DNA of 64,000 nucleotides. Source: Ustulina deusta (lineage: Eukaryota > Ascomycota > Sordariomycetes > Xylariales > Xylariaceae). Location of the stretch: NCBI GenBank assembly GCA_023159155.1, contig JAJNNX010000017.1, positions 558,001-622,000 of the forward strand. Reading direction: 5' to 3'. Positions 23,424-34,248 of the stretch are shown one piece after another. Both the position numbers and the translations under genes were made by a program. The stretch's first letter is position 1, and each line of letters begins with the position of its first letter. The notes below the pieces were generated by a model. It was not told where the DNA came from, ran no database searches, and was given only the letters and a program-made list of their open reading frames with translations.

Positions 23424-24581
23424 CTAGAAATTGCGACGCCAAACTGACGCCTGGCTCTTTCCTCCCTTCTTCTTTGTCTTCTCTTCTCTCCTTGCTGCCT
23501 TTTCAGCTCTCTGCGCCTCCCATTCTTCGAGATTTTGCACCAGTATCCAGTCCAGGGACCTGACCCTTAATTTCTCCCCTCGACTCTCTAAGCGGTTCTG
23601 GGGGGTCTTCCCTTTCTGATGCCTCTTCCAGGCCCGTTTGCGACCCCATCTCGCTGCCCTATCGGCCTTGCGGATCTTCTGCTTGATCTGCCACGCCGCG
23701 ATCTTCGCAAGCGTGGTCGTGGCAGGGCTCGGAGCCGGCACTTCGAACGAGAGCTCACAGCTATACTGCGACAAATACCGAAGACATCTCTCCTGTGATG
23801 ACAGTTCCAACGTGTCCTCAGTGAGCGGTGCTAGGCATGGATCCTTCTTGTCAAGCTCAAACAGCTTCTTAAGCCGTTTGGTGCCGATAACCTTGATGTG
23901 CAGCTTGCGCGGATGAAAGTACTTCTCATTCATGAGGGCTATATAGTCCTTCGTGCGCTTGTAGTTCATAGCAATCGAGCCGATCATCGCGATGGCCCCT
24001 AGGGCGCCACCGATACCCTCAGCCACGTCGTAGGGCACGAGGCCGACGGCAAAGCCTGTGATCTGTAGCACGCGAAATGCGACATGAGGGGTGATGATGA
24101 TATTCAGATTGTCGATGAAGGATACGAAGTCCTCTTTCGTGATGGCATGGTCAGCTAGCTCCAGTGGCCACGCGCGGGCGAAAGGGATCGCATTCCCTGG
24201 ATCCAAGCGTGGTACTAGAACTGGCTTGGGGAGAGGTAGGAAATCTGCCTCCTCTGGGACGAGAGGAAAGCTTGCAGTCGCAACGTCGAGGATGTGAGTG
24301 TCGGTGACCGGCACCACCGAGCCGCGAGACGTAGTTGGGGCTGGCTCAACAACATCAACCCCGTCGACAGACGATTGGTTTCGTGGTAACCTCGTTGAAT
24401 CGCTGTTATTTCTAGAGACAGCCGTGGTTGAAGAAAGTCGAGGCACTTCTTGCTCGGAGGGAGATTGATCTCCATCGCCATTCTCACTTGCATCAGACCG
24501 ACCCTTCTTCGACATCAAGGAGCGGCTGACTTTCCGTGTCAAAGTCCTGAAGACGTCCCCAAGGGGCTTGTTTGATGGCAT
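23424..24581 (-). CDS. Uncharacterised fungal protein with hydrophobic Gly/Ala core
   Basis: A single exon of 385 aa from the ATG at 24581. The first 110 residues are Ser/Thr/Asn-rich and disordered. A globular part follows (about 120-310): DPGNAIPFARAWPLELADH, then ITPHVAFRVLQITGFAVGLVPYD and a Gly/Ala-rich hydrophobic stretch GIGGALGAIAMIGSIAMNY (about 185-205) that may enter or cross a membrane. The C-terminus is strongly basic with KIRKADRAARWGRKRAWKR and a coiled-coil-like Glu/Lys/Arg end, suggesting nucleic-acid or membrane-surface contact. It looks like a protein kept among filamentous fungi, but no named domain is recognised. Confidence 0.75.
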   Translation of the reverse strand: MPSNKPLGDVFRTLTRKVSRSLMSKKGRSDASENGDGDQSPSEQEVPRLSSTTAVSRNNSDSTRLPRNQSSVDGVDVVEPAPTTSRGSVVPVTDTHILDVATASFPLVPEEADFLPLPKPVLVPRLDPGNAIPFARAWPLELADHAITKEDFVSFIDNLNIIITPHVAFRVLQITGFAVGLVPYDVAEGIGGALGAIAMIGSIAMNYKRTKDYIALMNEKYFHPRKLHIKVIGTKRLKKLFELDKKDPCLAPLTEDTLELSSQERCLRYLSQYSCELSFEVPAPSPATTTLAKIAAWQIKQKIRKADRAARWGRKRAWKRHQKGKTPQNRLESRGEKLRVRSLDWILVQNLEEWEAQRAEKAARREEKTKKKGGKSQASVWRRNF

Positions 24582-25562
24582 GATAGAGAGATACGGTTGA
24601 GGCAGCAGCTTCTTGGGTCACATCAAAGGAAAGCGAAGTGTCCCCGAGATGAATTGTATGCTCATGCTGAGGATGGGTAGTTGGAAGATGGAATGCCATG
24701 TTGCTAGTATGGGGCTGAGTTCTTCTCCTAACCTTCAAGGTGCTAGTTTGGCTATGAGGCTCTCGACTACGCACGTGTGTATGAAGGGGCATCGTTATTG
24801 GTTCATTGTAGCACCCTTACCTCTTGCCTCTCTACAGGATTACATGCCCAGTGAGAAGGCCGTATTCCAGTCTGTATGTTGTATTCTATGAAGTTTACAT
24901 TGTAATGTCGCGGGCAGGTACAGAGGTAGGTGTAATAGCGTATATGTGGCTACGGGCGGTTTTCTAGTCGCCTTCCAAGGTTGTGGCCTTTTAGTTTGTT
25001 ATATGCTTAAATAGCTAACACTATCAGCCTACCTAGCTAGATCTCTTGGTGTAGTTTGCCCCTTCTTTGAATTAGGTACTGCGTTGGTTTCGATTGCGTT
25101 TTTTTGATCAGGAAACCCCCCAATTGAAAAGCCTAGTCACTGTACTTGGAAGTGTAGGTTTTGCCTATCTCCTTGTGGACGTGTAAGGGCAAGGTGCGTG
25201 CCCCTATACTGAGCCTCCTCACCATGACATTATATACATAATACTAGGTATATTGCACTACTTCCTGTATAGGCTAGTCCACAAAAGGGAGTCGTAGTAG
25301 TGGCGTGTTTTAGGTTGGCAGTGGCGTGTGCATGACAAAGCGAGTCCCGCATGCCACTGCACTGGCGCTGCGCTGCTCTGGAACACTGGAGCCTACACTG
25401 GCCAGTAGATAATTTGGACCCCACCAGGCGTCGTCATCACCTCTGAAACAGAACAACCCTTTCTCTCTTCCAACAAGTCGGCCAAGAGTATTTCTTCCTA
25501 CACCTACGCACCCATGAACTCTTGAACCCATTACCCTCCTGCGGACACAAACGCACGCCAAC
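24582..25562. other. Divergent intergenic promoter region
   Basis: It lies between the minus-strand uncharacterised gene and the plus-strand secreted membrane-protein gene, so it should hold both promoters. It contains scattered TAGGTA words (24,910-25,250) but no reading frame worth calling. The last 100 bp before 25,563 are C/T- and CA-rich, as in fungal 5' leaders. Confidence 0.5.
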
Positions 25563-26803
25563 ATGCATCTACGTTCCCTTATCGCCGGTGTTGGTCTGGT
25601 GGCGGCCACAAACGCCGTCCTACTGCCGCCCGACTTCTCCATTGCCGATGATTCTGTCACAACCCTCCCTGTGCCGACCGAGATCGATGCCGACGTCGCC
25701 CTTTCGAAGGTGCCCGACACTCAGACCCTGGATCTGGAATGTCCTGGCTGCCTTCGATTCGGGCATAAGCATGAGAAGGAGGTTCCGAGTCACCTGAAAC
25801 TAGACTTCACTATCGAGTCGACCGATGGCGCCGACCGTCTGACTCTCAACGGGTACGAACTATACCCGAACCCGGATCTCCTTCGGACTGCCCTCACGGC
25901 ACCTGTCCTGCCCGACATGGCTTCCCGACAGGTCGGCGCGAAACCACCTGTCCGAGGGGGGATGATGAACCGACCGTACAAAAAGCAAACCCTTGGCTTT
26001 GCCATGGAGACGGACGCAGTGCCCACTGACGACGGCGAGGATCTGCAACTTATCAACGTCGAGATTCAGATTATTGAAGTCGGCGATGTCTTCGTTGAAC
26101 ACATCCCCAACGTCCAAGTGAAACTGGTCAAGACTGCCTCTGGCAAGCTTGCTATCGGCACCATCGACACAATCCGCTTCCAAGCAGGAGGCTCTCCCGA
26201 CGGGAGGAAGGAATGCTCCACCACGGTGTGCAAATGGAAGGCTCTGTTTTTCGAAAAGCTGGCTCGCATTTTCTCCTTGAAGGATTGCAGTGGCTCTCGG
26301 CCACCACCACCGTTCCACGGTCATCACCATGGAGAGCACGGAGAGCACGGACACGGCCATGGCGATGGCCCTGGCCCTCACCACCACCCACCTCCTCATC
26401 ACATGGGCCACAGACACAGCTGGGGCCACGGCTTCAGAATTTTCGTGACGCACATTCTGTTTCCAATCATAATTGGCATCGTGGCCGGTGTCTCAGCTAG
26501 CCTGTGAGTTTCATCCTTGTTCCCATATTCTAATCCATGTAATGATAGATACTAACAGTAAGCAGTATCGGCATGATGGTCGGCACATTCATCGTCTTCC
26601 TCTGGCGCCTATTCTTCCGCCGCTCGTCCGCTCGGAGCTCTCACAGATGCCGATATGCTCATAAGGCGGCTAAACATGAGAGTGTTGCCGACGAAGAGAA
26701 ATCCGGTCTGTTGAGTCATCAGGAAGATGTAGAAGCCCCGCCTGCCTACGCAGAACCAAATGTGACGGTCGTTGAGGATAAGAAGGCCGAGAACGAAGCG
26801 TAA
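25563..26803 (+). CDS. Secreted-pathway type I membrane protein with His-rich stalk (DUF7728-like)
   Basis: Two exons, 25563-26503 and 26566-26803, encode 392 aa; the 62-bp intron has GTGAGT, ACTAAC and CAG signals. A signal peptide (MHLRSLIAGVGLVAATNA) is followed by a lumenal or extracellular domain with a CPGC motif (about 60-63) and a second Cys pair near 218-223. A histidine/glycine-rich stalk follows (about 250-300; HGHHHGEHGEHGHGHGDG). Next is one long hydrophobic segment, FVTHILFPIIIGIVAG...GTFIVFLWRLFF, split by the intron. The short cytosolic tail ends with SGLLSHQED and PPAYAEP, resembling sorting or WW-binding motifs. The architecture matches an uncharacterised fungal family I associate with DUF7728. 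The His stalk suggests metal binding, an inference. Confidence 0.85.
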
Positions 26804-28279
26804 GGGGGCTGGAGAGATGACAAACGTGGGCAATTCGGGATATTTCACACTTCCGTGCTGGCTTTCCCACATGTAACAATATGCAGGCAGGCTTGACTAT
26901 CAATCTGCAATTCAACTGAAGAACGATGAGGTCACAGGTAGGCGTGATTGGTGGTGGGCTATGATTGTGGAACTGAGTGAACGCTCCTTCGTATCTCCTA
27001 TATCACTTCGAATATTTTTATTAGGTCTAGGGAAATAATTCACCTTCCTTTGTTGCAAATTAAAACCCTTTTCGCCTTTGGGAATTTGGTCATGTGCGCT
27101 GTTGCTGCTTAGGTATTACAGTAGGTAACTGTCTGCCCAGGTGATGCCTAAGTATTTTATATCGGAGTGACTGATAAGAATGTAGGTAGTGAAATATGCA
27201 ATAACTCTTTCTGGTCCCTTCGCGGGGACTAAAAATGCAGTGCAACCTTACCTGGCGGCTCTGAGTGGGGGTACCTAGGGAGGGAGGAATCATGGTGCCA
27301 AGCACTGTCAGCTTCTCATCCATTGCTGAATACCCCGTACTTCGTACTTATTCGCTAATATGGAAAATGTGAGAGACCCCATTACTCCCTACTGCATTGT
27401 TTCTATTGCAGGTATGGAAAGGCAATCAACCTCGCACGCCCAGAGATGACAGGAACGGTTTGGGACAGAATAGAATGGAGGAGGTAGGGTAAGTGATTCA
27501 CGTATCTAGATAGCAGACTAACACTAGGTGCCCATGCCCGTGATGCAGAAATGCCGATCATCATTGCCTATCACTAAACTATTGCCTCTTGAATTAGACA
27601 TATTTCAAGCTCACGGATTTCCTCGAAAGGGGCCTTTATTGCTCGAGGACGAAGCGCGATGACCTTTTCAGTCCCACCCACACTTTAATCCCACAGATAG
27701 TGCATCGGAAACGATCATTTTATGAACTGTTAGAAATAATGGCATCCTTTCATTAGCGATGCTAGTAACTCGATACTACCTAGCACTGATGCGGCGATAT
27801 TGGCAGGATATGAATGTAGTTGTGGATATTATGCGGTTGGTTCTCTGGGAGCCGGTGATATCTTCATGTAGATAGGTAGTAATGCCAGTTGTTATTACTG
27901 TGCTTAAGGCTTGAACCTGAAAAAAAAAGGCTCATTTAATTGTTTAGGATTGTTGTATAAAGGTTGTTGTGGATTGATACCATACAATAATATCTAAGCG
28001 GATGTAATCGCGATATCCCATAGTTAAGCTTGAGTCTCTCTTAAATTTCCGCGCTCTCGGCAGATGTGAGTGTCTCTGTCATCCCATGGCACTTCTCAGC
28101 TACGGATCAGCCTCAAGGTTAGGCAAAAGTTTATATAGAAAAATAAGTAGTCCTAGGGAAGTTCTGTTTTAAAGTAGGCACTTATTATTAATGGTGGGGG
28201 GGAAAAACCAAATCTTGTAGCCCGGGAGGAAAAAGAAAAGGAAATTTCTTGAAACGAGTTCAAAAAGAAACTCTCAAGT
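26804..28279. other. Intergenic region, no gene recognised
   Basis: AT-moderate sequence between the membrane-protein gene and tRNA-Gly. A few TAGGTA words occur at 27,110-27,190. No spliced or conserved frame was found. Confidence 0.5.
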
Positions 28280-28351
28280 TGCTGCAACGGCGAATCGAAC
28301 GCCGGTCTCAAGCTTGGAAGGCTAGAATGATAACCACTACACTACTGCAGC
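28280..28351 (-). tRNA. tRNA-Gly (TCC)
   Basis: On the minus strand the acceptor stem GCTGCAG pairs with TTGCAGC (last pair G-T) and discriminator A ends the gene. The D arm reads TAGTGTAGTGGTTATCA, the anticodon TCC is at 28318-28316, and the T arm CGGCG-TTCGATT-CGCCG is perfect. The anticodon stem has one T-T mismatch. No intron. It decodes GGA/GGG glycine codons. Confidence 0.92.
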
Positions 28352-28632
28352 TCTGGATGATACATTGCGAATACGATGTGTTTATAAAGGCTTCTCTGAG
28401 CCGAGCCCTGTAAGCCAACACGGGTACCCACTCCATCTCTCAAGCTCTGAGGTGGGGAGGTCATCATCAACTGCATACTACCTATTAACGCTATTCTTGT
28501 GAACTCCATTGTGTGCGACACCCGGGACAAACCCGAGCAACATGCTGTACGAGCCCTAAGATATGAAGACGAGGTTAGGTTAGGAATCCTCTTCGATTTT
28601 ATTATGCCGGACGGGCTGCATTGCAAATCAAT

Positions 28633-30363
28633 ATGCAGCGCCGCATTCTGTGCCGACGACTTGTGCTCCTCCCCTCGGCCCAATCCAAGCACCCGACCCC
28701 AGCCCGCCTGCTCCGAAGACACGCCCAGCTTGCCTCGCAGGCGCGCCCGCAGCTCCCCTTCCTCTCCACTCCGTTGGCCAGAAACCACCAGTTCCGCTCC
28801 TTGACGACGGACCGCAAACGATGGCTCATGTACGAGGTGTATCTCGGCTTCAAATACACCGTCTACGTCTGGGCCATCATCGGATTCTCCGTAATCGCCT
28901 ACTGGAGCGTGCAGCAGGAGTGGCTCGAGAGGAAGTACCCGACGCCGCACGAGTGGGGGTTTATCACGAGGCTGCGATTCCGCATCGCGAAATGGGGCCC
29001 GGACCGGACGGACTGGGTCGAGACGGACTGGGTCGTGATTGGGGAGTACGCCAAGAACGTCATCGAGAGGCTGGAGGACAAGAGCATAGAGGGGGCAGGG
29101 TTGGAAGATCTGCCCGAAGGCGGCAGCCTCCCGGTTTCCGGGCTCGGAAATCCCGGCTACGACATCACGGCCAAGAGCGAGCCGTGGCGGCGGGGATACT
29201 ACGAGGCGTTGATGCTGGGCGCGAGAGCCGCCGAGCAGCTTGACGACCACGTGGTGGACACGACGCGCCATCTTGTGTTCCCCGCCAGCACCGTCGTCGG
29301 GCCTTCGAACCCGGACCCGCGACCGATCCCCTTCGGCTCCGAGAAGGCGCCGCTCGAGGAGAACTGCGAACGCGCCTACGACGAGCCCGCGACCTTCTAC
29401 GCCCGCATATTGACGACGAGGGGCTTCTCGTCGAGGCAGAAGATGGATGCCGCGCTGGCGTTCGCGTCGTGGTTCGACTTCAAAGGCGTCCCCGAAGACG
29501 CGATGCGCATGTACGACTGGGCGGTGTCCCTCGCGTCCGAGCACATGTCGCCGACAGAGGTCCCGTACGACCGGAGATCGTACGTCCTCCGTGACGACGG
29601 CGCCCCTGCGCCCTCGGCTAACATCCTCGACGCCCTCACCGCGCTAGCGGCGCACAAGGCGCGCAACGAAGACGTATCCACCGCGCTCCCCATCCTCCTC
29701 TCCGTTCTCCGCGCCCGCCGCGCTCTCTCCGAGCCACCACCAGCAACAGCCCCCACGACGTCTCGCAATGAAGCACCCGCCCCGTCCGCGTCCCCCTGGA
29801 CCGCGGACAACATCATCGGCACCGTCAAGCGTCTCGTCTCGCCGCCCGCGTACCCCCCGGCGCCGCCCGCCGGCGACTCGCCGCCGGTGCGCGACGCCAA
29901 GGAGCGCTGCGAGGAAGCCGCGCTGAACCTGTACATCGGCGAGATCATGTACGCCAGCGCGGGCCGCGAGGACGGCGTGGCCTGGACGCGGGAAGGCGTC
30001 GACCTGGCCGAGGAGCAGCTGCACCGCCTCGGGCCCTCCTCCGACGCCGCCGCCAAGCAGACGTGCAAGGAGTGTCTGGGCAGCGGTCTGCAGAACTGGG
30101 CCAAGATGGCCGCCCGGCTCGCGCGCGACGAGAGGGACGAGGAAGCCCGCCGTGCCACTACCACCACCACCACCACCACTACTACTACCACCCCCTCCTG
30201 GTTCGGCAGCTTCTGGGGCAACGCCAGACAGCGCCGGCACGAGTCGGCCGGACGGTGGGCCGCCGAGGAGAACGTCGTCAAGGAGAGGACGCGCAGGGCC
30301 CAGGAGGTCCTGGACGAGCTGGAGAAGCCGAATACGTCTTTTAGCTCCATCTTCTTGGCGTGA
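28633..30363 (+). CDS. Mitochondrial inner-membrane TPR-type protein, Mgr3-like
   Basis: A single exon of 576 aa. The first real ATG is 28633; the frame is open upstream only through a TTG. The N-terminus is Arg-rich without acidic residues (MQRRILCRRLVLL...RLLRRH), a mitochondrial presequence. A transmembrane helix follows at about 75-93 (YTVYVWAIIGFSVIAYWSV), then YPTPHEWGFITRLRFR and helical repeats with FYARILTTRGFSSRQKMDAALAFASWFDFKG. This matches fungal proteins related to yeast Mgr3, a substrate adaptor of the i-AAA (Yme1) protease. Residues about 507-519 are a run of 12 Thr made by an ACC/ACT microsatellite. GC-rich third positions set it apart from its neighbours and suggest high expression. 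The Mgr3 identity is likely but not certain. Confidence 0.75.
   Translation: MQRRILCRRLVLLPSAQSKHPTPARLLRRHAQLASQARPQLPFLSTPLARNHQFRSLTTDRKRWLMYEVYLGFKYTVYVWAIIGFSVIAYWSVQQEWLERKYPTPHEWGFITRLRFRIAKWGPDRTDWVETDWVVIGEYAKNVIERLEDKSIEGAGLEDLPEGGSLPVSGLGNPGYDITAKSEPWRRGYYEALMLGARAAEQLDDHVVDTTRHLVFPASTVVGPSNPDPRPIPFGSEKAPLEENCERAYDEPATFYARILTTRGFSSRQKMDAALAFASWFDFKGVPEDAMRMYDWAVSLASEHMSPTEVPYDRRSYVLRDDGAPAPSANILDALTALAAHKARNEDVSTALPILLSVLRARRALSEPPPATAPTTSRNEAPAPSASPWTADNIIGTVKRLVSPPAYPPAPPAGDSPPVRDAKERCEEAALNLYIGEIMYASAGREDGVAWTREGVDLAEEQLHRLGPSSDAAAKQTCKECLGSGLQNWAKMAARLARDERDEEARRATTTTTTTTTTTTPSWFGSFWGNARQRRHESAGRWAAEENVVKERTRRAQEVLDELEKPNTSFSSIFLA
30153..30191 (+). repeat. Trinucleotide microsatellite (ACC/ACT) coding poly-Thr
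   Basis: About 12 consecutive ACC/ACT codons within the Mgr3-like gene give a poly-Thr run. Length changes keep the frame, so the tract could vary between strains. Confidence 0.9.
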
Positions 30364-30984
30364 TAGGGTTTTATACGATATTTTATTTTTTTTATTTTAA
30401 AAAAAAAAGTCAGCAAGCTTTATGCTTGTTTGGAGCCTCCCTCCCCTGTTGATAATAAGGGGTTTCCGGGTCCACGGACTTGCGCTGCGTTCCCGCGGTT
30501 CATTGTACGGACTCTGGCATCTTGTGCGTTGCTAGTTCTGCACATCCGTCGCTACCAAGCACATGGTGGTGTCTGCGCCAACACCTGAGCAGGGCATACG
30601 GGCGAGGGCTCCGTCTTGTCTTATATGTTGTATATATATATGTCACGTCCAATTCGGGACATCAAAAAGTCGCCGTCACGGCGCAAGGAGTCTATGTATG
30701 ATAAATCAAAATAGCCTTTTTCTCTACCCCACGATCTCTTGTGTGTACGACGAATGCTTATCACATGGATGTTGCGTAAATCTGCATATTGCAAGCTCAC
30801 TGGCTCGTGAGATATTCAACTACCTGACTCTTGAACCTTGGATAGATCCTGTCATGATATCATATCTCGTCGAATCTCAGCCATCGCGTCGTGCCATGGG
30901 TGGACTACCTATCACTCCCCTAGAAACGATAGAAAACGACTAGCACAACAATAGAAGAAGCAGTATGTAGATGGGAACTCATCG
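30364..30984. other. Intergenic region between converging genes
   Basis: It contains the 3' ends of the plus-strand Mgr3-like gene and the minus-strand Arb2-like gene. A T/A-rich block just after 30,363 (TTTTATTTTTTTTATTTTAAA) is a likely polyadenylation region. No gene seen. Confidence 0.5.
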
Positions 30985-32734
30985 CTACTTGCCGCTTCCG
31001 GGGTCCTTACTGTCATTCTCGTTTCCCTTAGAACGGATCACGTACTGTTCATTTCCCTCGACCTGCTCCTTCTCCTTCAGAGTAGGTTCATCTCCATCCA
31101 CATTGTCATTTTCCACTACGTTATCCCTCGTAATGATCTTCAGTCGACCTTCATCAACAGCTGCACCGCTACTCTCGCTATAGCCATTTTCTTCTACTTT
31201 CCCGTCGCCCCAAGTGTTGTCCTCGTTAGCACCATCTGAATAAACGACCGTGAACAGGGGGTTCACGTATGGTTTCTTCTCGGCGGGGGTATCTGCGACT
31301 TCCTGCAACCAGTCCAGCACTGCCACGTGCGAGGCGATGAAGAGCGTCTCAACGTGCTGGGGCTCACCGGCGCTGAAGACCGGGCAGCCGAACGAGGTGA
31401 AGGTCGTGGTGTGCGGGTTTCCGGACGGACCGGAGAGGATTAAGCCGAGGGGCTCTGTAGAGGGGACGTAGGCGCGCGTGCGCTGGAGGCTGGTGGGTTA
31501 GTTTTGCTGTCGGTTTGAGATGAGAATACATTGTGCTGCATCAAATGGAGATATCATGGTTTTCGTACGAAGATGGGTTTATGAAGGATGCATGCGGGGA
31601 TGCATGAAATATCGGAGGAAGGAAGGACTGAAAGGAAACAAATCAAAAAAGAAAATAATAGTTAATGGAAACTCACGTCTTTCAAAAACTTCCGCAGACC
31701 ATTACACTTGACCTCCGAATCCGGGAACTGGCCGCCGACAGACGCAAAGCAGTTGATGCGGCCGCCCACGCGCGCCCAGGTCGCATCGCAATTGAAGTAC
31801 GACTCGACGACGTCAGCGCCGTCGCCAAGGCCAATGATGTCGAGTCCGGCATTGGGATCCACTAAATAGGGCACAACTTTCTCGAAGATATACTTGACGT
31901 GGGCCAAGGGGCTCTCGTTATCGCTGACAAGGTTCCGCTCAGCGTCAATGTAGTTGCCGACATGGGCGGCGCTGCGCATGGGGGCCGCGTCGAACGCGAA
32001 TCTGTTTAGGGTGCGATGGCCCTCGGGCCACCAGATGAGCTCGCCCATGTTGGCGAGGATGATGCCTGGCGGCGACGGGTCCGTGGGCGAGGACTCTTTC
32101 TGGAGAAGAGCTCTGACGACCGAGACCAGGGAGCCTTTGTCGATACCCCCAGGTCCGCCGAGCACGCGGTGCGCGAGAACACCAAGGTCTTGGTGGGTCT
32201 CGCCGAAGATGATCACGACGCGCGACTTCTCCAGCATGCTGGCGGTTACTAAGATCGGAACGTTGGGGTGGTCTGCTGGGGCTGTATCCAAGGGGAGGAG
32301 TAGATGACAGAGGCCGAGGTCCATGAGACGTTGGTGGATCACGGCTTGGATGGCCTCTGAAAGGGTTATTGTCAGCTTGTTCTGGAATATCCGGCAAAGG
32401 GGGGTAACGCATCATGACCAAGTACGAAGAGGACTCAATGTTTGATCGGACGCAGGGTTGACTCACGATTCATGGCAAAGCGCTGGCGCTCACATACTCG
32501 TGGGTTGCGGCTGAGGAAATACTTGAAGTAGTTGTCTTCGTTGTCGATCGAGCGGACCTCGTCATCCTTGTTGATGAAATATCTGTTGTATGAGAAGCTC
32601 GGTCAGGACTTATTCAGGAAGATACCTGAGCTGGTATTAAGAGGAATCTGGAGAGGCAGTACGCACCCGAGACCCTGCAGATCGCTGGGGAATTCGGCCT
32701 CTGCGGGCAGAGCAGACCACTTGCGCCTAAACAT
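30985..32734 (-). CDS. Arb2-domain protein (argonaute-binding protein 2 family)
   Basis: Four exons, 32734-32667, 32582-32467, 32356-31677 and 31482-30985, give 453 aa. The start MFRRKWSALPAEAEFPSDLQGLGYFIN...EDNYFKYF and then NPRVCERQRFAMNQAIQAVIHQRLMDLGL is the hallmark opening of fungal Arb2 domains. The alpha/beta-hydrolase-like core follows with VVIIFGE, ILANMGELIWWPEGHRTLN and IIGLGDGADVVESYF. The GxSxG nucleophile elbow of true hydrolases is replaced by GLGDG, suggesting no classical esterase activity. The C-terminal 80 residues are acidic and disordered. In fission yeast, Arb2 with Arb1 and Ago1 forms the siRNA chaperone (ARC) complex for heterochromatin silencing. Whether this copy does so is inference, as related Arb2 domains also occur in HDA1-type deacetylases. 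Exon 4 must begin at the second of two close acceptors (CCTCCAG) to keep frame. Confidence 0.86.
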
Positions 32735-33750
32735 CGTAGAGGGAGTGACTGAGAAGAGGCGCTGGTATGGAAGTGCGGGTAATACAGATGCGATGTGCGA
32801 GATGCGACAGAGTCGGGGGTAGCAAGGCAGAGGGAGGTAATGGCGGTGGCGATTAGGGACGTGGGATGCAATAGAAGGTTAGACACAGCCGAAGAGTAAG
32901 GTGGCAGGTAGTGGGTAGGAAGGATAGCGGTTGGTTCTTCCTATGGGGTTGATGGTATGTTTATGTGTAGATATGATCTCGTTGGGATGGAGCTTCAAAG
33001 TCAGCTTCAAAGTCGAACGAATGCCTGGTTTGGGGACGTTTGCTTGTGGGCTGTGCGTTGCCGTAGTGAAGAGGGCGCATGACAATATGTTGTACACTTC
33101 TCGACATCAAGAACCAAAGTAGTGAGCGTAGAAATCAAGAATGCACGATGAGAGGGTGAGTGAGGAAGAAAGACCTAGGTAGCGGACACTGGTTTGGTTT
33201 TCAATGCATCTCCTTCTTGGGTGATGGCGTACTAGAAATAAGTGAGATGTAGAGGTATACGTGAACAAAGGGCGACTGTTTGCTACCGGCATAGAGAACA
33301 GATCGAAGAGGGAAACTGCGGGCGTGAAAATAGAAAAGAGGAGGAGCAGGGGGGGCAGGAGTAGCATCGTCTTCAACATCAAACTTCAACTAGAGCCGAA
33401 GATGCCTACGCACTCCATTCCTTCCGAAGCATTCATTCGTATTCCCTGCTATTCAAAGGACACTTGATTTTCATCAATACTATGGGTGAACATTGCTAGG
33501 CAGGCCTAATATACAATAGAGGGATGCATTTTCCTCAGTATACAGACGGTGATGCCATGGATAGCAAGATCAAGGAGACTTCTTCGTAGCTCCGTGCAAA
33601 GGCAAATGCAGTGGCTTCTCGTTATACAGTCTATCGTGTATATATATATGCGTGATGGCTGGGATTGTACAATTGCACGAGGCTCGGGTAAGCGACAATC
33701 ACGCAAACGGAAGACATGGAACACTGCAAGCCCCCGACATGATGGCTATT
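32735..33750. other. Intergenic region, no gene recognised
   Basis: Promoter side of the Arb2-like gene and 3' side of the uS14m gene. An open minus-strand frame at 33,382-33,107 starts with a hydrophobic, signal-like stretch but its remainder shows no domain or repeat, so it is not called. Confidence 0.5.
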
Positions 33751-34248
33751 CTACCAGCTGGCCTTCTGCACACCTGGAATATTGCCGGCCAAAGCTTCCA
33801 CCCTGAAGTTAAACTGCACCTGTCGTTAGTCCTGCGCAACCGACATGCAAACAATGCGGATGCTGAAGCATAGACTCACTCTTGTCAACCTGAAGTCCCG
33901 CAGTATACCTCTTCCCCTGCCGCCCAGTATACAGCGTCCTCGGATCTGTGTCGGCCGTGTGTAGCAGTGCATCTGGGTCAGCTGGAGCTGGGCTTCGGCT
34001 CGCGTTCGTGGGGGCAGGGTGGTGTTCCGGATGATGTATCGGAGCGCTTGTCTGTTGCAGGCGAGGGCTGTTAGCTATGCCGTCGACGGTGTTTGCGCTG
34101 GGGATGGGAGGGGATGCAGTCAGTGCCTGCGGGATGCGCACCTCTCGGGCTCGTGCTCGGCAAAGACCTTCCGCTTGGTGTGGTCGCGGATGACCTTGAT
34201 GTTGACATAGGATCCAATGTCAAGCTTCTTCGCCCGGAACATCGACAT
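33751..34248 (-). CDS. MRP2: Mitochondrial ribosomal protein uS14m (Mrp2/Rps14)
   Basis: Three exons, 34248-34142, 34051-33880 and 33813-33751, encode 113 aa, the normal size for this protein. The spliced sequence begins MSMFRAKKLDIGSYVNIK and contains RDHTKRKVFAEHEPERQALRYI and RNTTLPPRTRAEAQLQLTQM. It then reads TRPTQIRGRCILGGRGRGIL with the uS14 signature, and ends NIPGVQKASW. It is a component of the mitochondrial small subunit near the decoding head. Both introns (90 and 66 bp) have GTGCGC/GTGAGT donors and CTAAC branch sites. The last acceptor is GTGCAG before TTTAAC; the earlier GACAG would break the frame. It is divergently paired with the small gene starting at 34,821. Confidence 0.96.

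Noticed and set aside
28342..29544. 400-codon frame antisense to the Mgr3-like gene
   Set aside because: Caused by the high GC content of the real gene's third positions; it has Arg-rich composition and no domain.
33107..33382. Minus-strand frame with a signal-peptide-like start (possible small secreted protein)
   Set aside because: Only the first 25 residues look like a signal; the rest lacks a cysteine pattern or any similarity, and the opposite strand is equally open.
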